Positions 7,650 through 10,333 of a DNA stretch of 10,333 nucleotides are shown here, piece after piece. Source of the stretch: Chloroflexota bacterium (lineage in GTDB: Bacteria > Chloroflexota > Anaerolineae > Caldilineales > Caldilineaceae); NCBI GenBank assembly GCA_003577365.1, contig QEUY01000067.1, forward strand, positions 1 through 10,333, read 5' to 3'. The first letter of the stretch is position 1; each line of letters starts with the position of its first letter. The notes beneath the pieces are model-generated. The model had not been told where the DNA came from and did not search any database. It worked only from the letters and a program-made list of their open reading frames with translations. The position numbers and the translations under genes were made by a program.

Positions 7650-7868
7650 ATGGCTGAGAGCGTGTATAAGATCATCGAACTAGTCGGCACAAGCACAGAA
7701 TCCTGGGAGCGGGCCGCAGCCGTCGCGGTGGAGACAGCCGCCAAGAGCCTGCGGGACCTGCGCATCGCCGAGGTCGTTCAGTTGGACATGCAGCTAAGCG
7801 AGGGTCAAGTGCTGGCCTATCGCGCCAAAGTGCGGCTGTCGTTCAAGTATCACACCGAAGAGGACTAG
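7650..7868 (+). CDS. Dodecin-family protein
   Basis: A 72-residue protein matching the dodecin fold family throughout: YKIIELVGTS (6-15), a helix SWERAAAVAVETAAKSLRDL (18-37), then AEVVQLDMQ and the closing strand YRAKVRLSFKY. Known dodecins assemble into a hollow 12-mer that stores or buffers flavin in the cytosol. In the flavin-binding Thermus and Mycobacterium proteins, a Trp in the LDWFEV segment stacks on the isoalloxazine ring. Here the aligned residues are LRIAEV, with Ile39 in place of that Trp. Membership of the family is firm, but flavin binding is not. Start is fixed by GAAAGGGG (7636-7643) six bases upstream. It is a single gene, divergent from the soluble kinase and convergent with cdd. 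Confidence 0.93.
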   Translation: MAESVYKIIELVGTSTESWERAAAVAVETAAKSLRDLRIAEVVQLDMQLSEGQVLAYRAKVRLSFKYHTEED

Positions 7869-7883
7869 ACATAGGCAACGACA

Positions 7884-7911
7884 ACGCCAGGGCGCAGTTG
7901 CGCCCTGGCGT
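7884..7911. terminator. Strong hairpin terminator between dodecin and cdd
   Basis: ACGCCAGGGCGCA (7884-7896) and TGCGCCCTGGCGT (7899-7911) form a perfect 13-bp stem closing on two bases, in practice 12 bp with a 4-nt loop. On the minus strand it is followed by a moderately U-rich TGTTGTCGTTG stretch, so it best serves the glmU-CNNM-cdd operon. It probably blocks readthrough from dodecin too. Confidence 0.75.
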
Positions 7912-7934
7912 CCAAACGACTCGCCCCTTACCAC

Positions 7935-7949
7935 CTGGCGACACGCCAG
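7935..7949. other. Second small hairpin near the cdd end
   Basis: CTGGCG (7935-7940) and CGCCAG (7944-7949) form a 6-bp stem with an ACA loop. Its arms also match the outer arms of the hairpin at 7884-7911, so alternative pairings between the two are possible. It lies just downstream of the cdd stop. Confidence 0.4.
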
Positions 7950-7955
7950 CCGGCC

Positions 7956-8360
7956 CTAGACCAAATCCTCGCCTGTGAACCAATCCGGCAGCAGGTCGCG
8001 CACGGTCGTCGTGCGATAGTCGCCGGCAGCGTTGCTGATATAGACGGTCATGCGCGGCCCCAACTCGGCCATCACCTGGCGGCATGTGCCACAGGGCGAC
8101 CCGCCGTTCTCGGTCGCCACGGCAATTGCCACCAGGTCGCGCTTGTCTTGAGCAATGGCGCCGGTCAACGCCACGCGCTCGGCGCAGATCGTCGCCGGGT
8201 AAGCCGCGTTCTCCACGTTGCAGCCCAGGATCACCGAACCGTCCGCCGCCAGCACGGCGGCGCCCACGGCGTAACGGCTGTAGGGCGCATAGGCGCGCTG
8301 CCGCGCCCCCAGCGCCTGGGCCACCAGTTCCTCTGCCGTCATCCGGCCTTCACGCACCAT
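7956..8360 (-). CDS. cdd: Cytidine deaminase
   Basis: This cytosolic zinc enzyme hydrolyses cytidine and deoxycytidine to uridine and deoxyuridine in pyrimidine salvage. The 134-residue product is the short homotetrameric type. It has YAPYSRYAVGAA at 24-35, substrate-binding NVENAAYP (48-55), the zinc ligand and proton-shuttle motif CAE (C59, E61), and PCGTC with C90 and C93. All active residues are present. The ATG at 8360 follows AAAGGGGCGG. The next ATG, at 8342, also has a GAAGG before it and would give a 128-residue protein that lines up better with the Bacillus enzyme, so the start may be six codons later. The gene begins 27 bp after the CNNM gene and is probably the last in that operon. 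Confidence 0.95.
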   Translation of the reverse strand: MVREGRMTAEELVAQALGARQRAYAPYSRYAVGAAVLAADGSVILGCNVENAAYPATICAERVALTGAIAQDKRDLVAIAVATENGGSPCGTCRQVMAELGPRMTVYISNAAGDYRTTTVRDLLPDWFTGEDLV

Positions 8361-8387
8361 CCGCCCCTTTGCCTGTTGAGCATGCGC

Positions 8388-9707
8388 CTAGTCCGATGCT
8401 GAATAGTTGAGTTCGGGTTTGGCCGCAGAAGTGGCAGCGGTGTTGGCCGCGGCCTGGCTGCGCCCCTCAGCGTCAACGCCCGCATCTTGGTTCAGCCGTT
8501 CGGCGCGCACCTGCTCGATGCGCCGCCCTTCCAAAGTGAGCACGGTGAAGCGCCAGCCGCCCACTTCGACAAATTCCCCCTGGCGCGGCACATGGCCCAA
8601 CAGGCTGTAGATCATCCCGCCCAGCGTATCGGCGTCTTCATTGGGCAGCTCAGTATCGAGCAGCTTGGACAGCGAATAGACGTCGAAGCGCGCGTTGAGC
8701 AAGTAGGCATTGGGGCCGATGGTCTGCACATAGGTCTCTTCCAGGTCATACTCATCCTGGATATCGCCGACGATCTCTTCGAGAATATCCTCGATCGTCA
8801 CCAAACCCGCCGTCCCGCCATATTCGTCGACCACGATGGCGATATGGATATGGTCACGCTGCATCTCGCGCAGCAGCGTGTTGACCTTCTTGCTCGCCGG
8901 GACAAAGGTCGCCGGGCGCAGCAATGTGCGGATCGGCACATCGTCTTGGCCGGCATGGAAACAGGCCAACAGGTCTTTGGCATAGAGCAGCCCCACGATG
9001 CGGTCGATATATTCATCATAGACCGGGATGCGGCTGTGGCCTGCGTCGATGATCACGCTCAAGGCATCGCGCAGGCTGGTCTCCACGGCCACCGCCACGA
9101 TGTCCAGCCGGGGCACCATCACCTCACGTGCCGCCGTCTCATCCATCTCCAGGATGCTGGCGATCATCTCCTTTTCGCTCTCGAGGATCGGCTCGTCGTC
9201 CTCGCCGCCCATCACCGAGCGCAGCGCCTCCTCCACAGGGGCCGGGTTAGGCGGCTCGACGGGGCCGCCGGCCCACTGCAACAGGGCCGTCACCGGGGTC
9301 AACAACCAGACCAAGACACGCAGCAGGTGCGCCAGATGCAGCGCCACCACATCGGCCCGCGCCCAAACCCAACTACGCACCAGGGTTTGCAACAGGACCA
9401 GGAGCAGCCAGGCGATGGCCGTCACCATCAAAAGCTGCCCCAGCGTGAATGTATTGGGCAGCAGCCGTGCCACGGCTGCCCCCGCCACCAAGACCGCGGC
9501 CGTGTTCAGCAGCATGGTCGCGAGCTCCACCGAGCCGGGATTGCGCAGCAAATGCTCCACAACCTTGGCCCTCGACTCGCCCTCTTCGCTCCTCTTGCGC
9601 ATCGCGCTCCGGCTCACACCCAAGAGGCTGGTCTGGGCGGCGATGGCAAAGCCAATCGCGGCCAAGGCCAGCACAAGAAGCGATAAGGGTATAGGGTCAG
9701 GTTCCAT
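8388..9707 (-). CDS. CNNM/CorC-HlyC-type membrane protein with two CBS domains
   Basis: A 439-residue inner-membrane protein of the CNNM family, often annotated hemolysin C or magnesium/cobalt efflux protein. Order: transmembrane DUF21/CNNM domain (about 5-145, with hydrophobic stretches at 8-26, 63-82, 92-110 and 127-146), an acidic linker (150-180), a CBS pair (about 197-320) with EVMVPRLDIVAV and the hallmark VDEYGGTAGLVTIEDILEEI (293-312), then the CorC/HlyC C-terminal domain (about 325-405) and an Ala-rich tail. Family members are linked to magnesium export or regulation; true hemolysin activity is doubtful. The start at 9707 is chosen because AGGAG (9713-9717) is five bases upstream; a TTG at 9710 lies too close to it. 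The gene begins 10 bp after the glmU stop, so it is in the same operon. Confidence 0.93.
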   Translation of the reverse strand: MEPDPIPLSLLVLALAAIGFAIAAQTSLLGVSRSAMRKRSEEGESRAKVVEHLLRNPGSVELATMLLNTAAVLVAGAAVARLLPNTFTLGQLLMVTAIAWLLLVLLQTLVRSWVWARADVVALHLAHLLRVLVWLLTPVTALLQWAGGPVEPPNPAPVEEALRSVMGGEDDEPILESEKEMIASILEMDETAAREVMVPRLDIVAVAVETSLRDALSVIIDAGHSRIPVYDEYIDRIVGLLYAKDLLACFHAGQDDVPIRTLLRPATFVPASKKVNTLLREMQRDHIHIAIVVDEYGGTAGLVTIEDILEEIVGDIQDEYDLEETYVQTIGPNAYLLNARFDVYSLSKLLDTELPNEDADTLGGMIYSLLGHVPRQGEFVEVGGWRFTVLTLEGRRIEQVRAERLNQDAGVDAEGRSQAAANTAATSAAKPELNYSASD

Positions 9708-9712
9708 CAATT

Positions 9713-9717
9713 CTCCT
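9713..9717 (-). promoter_or_regulatory. Ribosome binding site deciding the CNNM start
   Basis: On the minus strand the glmU stop TAG is directly followed by AGGAGAATTG and then ATG. The AGGAG begins right after the stop codon, five bases before the ATG at 9707, which suggests translational coupling between the two genes. Confidence 0.75.
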
Positions 9718-10333
9718 CTACGCTGTGGGCGGCGCGCTCTCCCCTGCCGCCGGGCTAGGGGAAGGCGCTTCCTGCTTTACTGCGGGCCGGGCGGGAACGC
9801 CATAGACCAACGTATGCGGCGCTACATCCCGCGTCACCACCGACCCTGCGCCTGTGCGCGCGCCAGCTCCCAATTCTACCGGCGCGACCAACAACGTGTC
9901 GCTGCCGACAAAGGCATCCTCTCCAATTACCGTCTTGCTCTTGACTTTCCCATCATAGTTGCAGGTGATCGTCCCCGCGCCGATATTGGCATGGGCGCCC
10001 ACCTGAGCGTCGCCGATATAGCTAAAGTGGCCCATATGCACCCCAGGCCCTAAATAGCTGTTCTTCACCTCGCCAAAGCTGCCCATATGTACCCCTTCGC
10101 CCAAATGCGCGCCCTTGCGCAGCCGGCCAAAGGGGCCGATCTCGGCGTGCATCTCCAGCCGCGCCCCCTCAATGTACGAACAGATCACGCGGCAGTAGTC
10201 GCCGACCTCACAATCAAAGACCTGCGAATAAGGGCCGATCACGGCATGGCGGCCAATGCGCGTCTGGCCGTGCAGATGGCTCCCCGGCCAGATCACCGTG
10301 TCGCTGCCGATCTCCACCCCGTCCTCAATATAG
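9718..10333 (-). CDS. glmU: GlmU C-terminal part, glucosamine-1-phosphate acetyltransferase domain (partial)
   Basis: The frame is open through the window edge at 10333, so this is the 3' part of a longer gene; the 204 visible residues open with YIEDGVEIGSDTVIWPG. They form a left-handed beta-helix of hexapeptide repeats as in GlmU, which acetylates glucosamine-1-phosphate from acetyl-CoA before uridylation to UDP-GlcNAc for peptidoglycan. Acetyltransferase landmarks are seen: GRLRKGAHLGEGV, GEVKNS, GHFSYIGDA with the predicted catalytic histidine, NIGAGTITCNYDG and VGSDTLLVAPV. In the GEVK segment the usual Asn-Phe is Ser-Phe, a small change. The end is a Pro/Ser/Ala-rich tail. The N-terminal uridyltransferase domain, if present, is outside the window, so a stand-alone sugar acetyltransferase cannot be excluded. 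A GTG at 10317 is not the start. It is first of the visible glmU-CNNM-cdd series. Confidence 0.88.
   Translation of the reverse strand, partial: YIEDGVEIGSDTVIWPGSHLHGQTRIGRHAVIGPYSQVFDCEVGDYCRVICSYIEGARLEMHAEIGPFGRLRKGAHLGEGVHMGSFGEVKNSYLGPGVHMGHFSYIGDAQVGAHANIGAGTITCNYDGKVKSKTVIGEDAFVGSDTLLVAPVELGAGARTGAGSVVTRDVAPHTLVYGVPARPAVKQEAPSPSPAAGESAPPTA

Noticed and set aside
6371..7657. 428-residue plus-strand frame opposite the soluble kinase
   Set aside because: It is antisense to a complete GAF-PAS kinase and would overlap the dodecin start.
8487..9686. 399-residue plus-strand frame opposite the CNNM gene, and the overlapping frame 9028-10053
   Set aside because: Both are antisense to clear CBS/CorC and hexapeptide-repeat coding; their His/Gln- or Ser/Arg-rich composition is shadow-like.
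10315..10317. GTG at 10317 as the glmU start
   Set aside because: The frame continues upstream to the window edge with a GlmU-like YIEDG sequence, and no ribosome binding site is visible.

Overview
This is a GC-rich (roughly 60 percent by eye) chromosomal window from a bacterium. The mix of genes fits a Chloroflexota-like genome: a class II fumarase, OmpR-type two-component genes, a soluble GAF/PAS histidine kinase, a dodecin-family protein, a Pro/Glu-linker exported protein, and a glmU/CNNM/cdd cluster. The taxonomic call is inference from gene style and was not tested. I see no phage, transposase, CRISPR, tRNA or rRNA signal.

Left end (1-249): non-coding. It holds a palindromic repeat with GTCATTCCGA/TCGGAATGAC ends, a small GC hairpin and a short period-9 repeat. 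Then comes fumC on the minus strand. Its last 26 codons have been thrown out of frame by an exact 17-bp tandem duplication (330-363); removing one copy restores a 462-residue reading frame.

The fumC/response-regulator intergenic region (1656-1855) carries two good sigma70-type promoters pointing away from each other, with -35 boxes one base apart. The rightward one drives an OmpR/PhoB response regulator followed by its probable partner, a membrane histidine kinase with an extracytoplasmic sensor and HAMP domain. These converge on a minus-strand gene for a 430-residue exported protein of unknown function. That gene lies just downstream of a soluble GAF-PAS-HisKA-HATPase kinase, which appears to be transcribed without a leader from a perfect TATAAT box.

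Divergent from that kinase is a 72-residue dodecin-family protein, whose upstream region has a perfect 15-bp tandem duplication. A strong 13-bp hairpin (7884-7911) separates dodecin from a convergent minus-strand cluster. That cluster reads, in transcription order, glmU (acetyltransferase end only, cut by the window edge), a CNNM/CorC-HlyC-type membrane protein with two CBS domains, and cytidine deaminase (cdd).

The genes are mostly housekeeping metabolism and signalling. I found no clear new system. The points that deserve a check are the fumC duplication, the abutting divergent promoters, the leaderless kinase start, the kinase/exported-protein pair, and a recurring pattern of short direct duplications.
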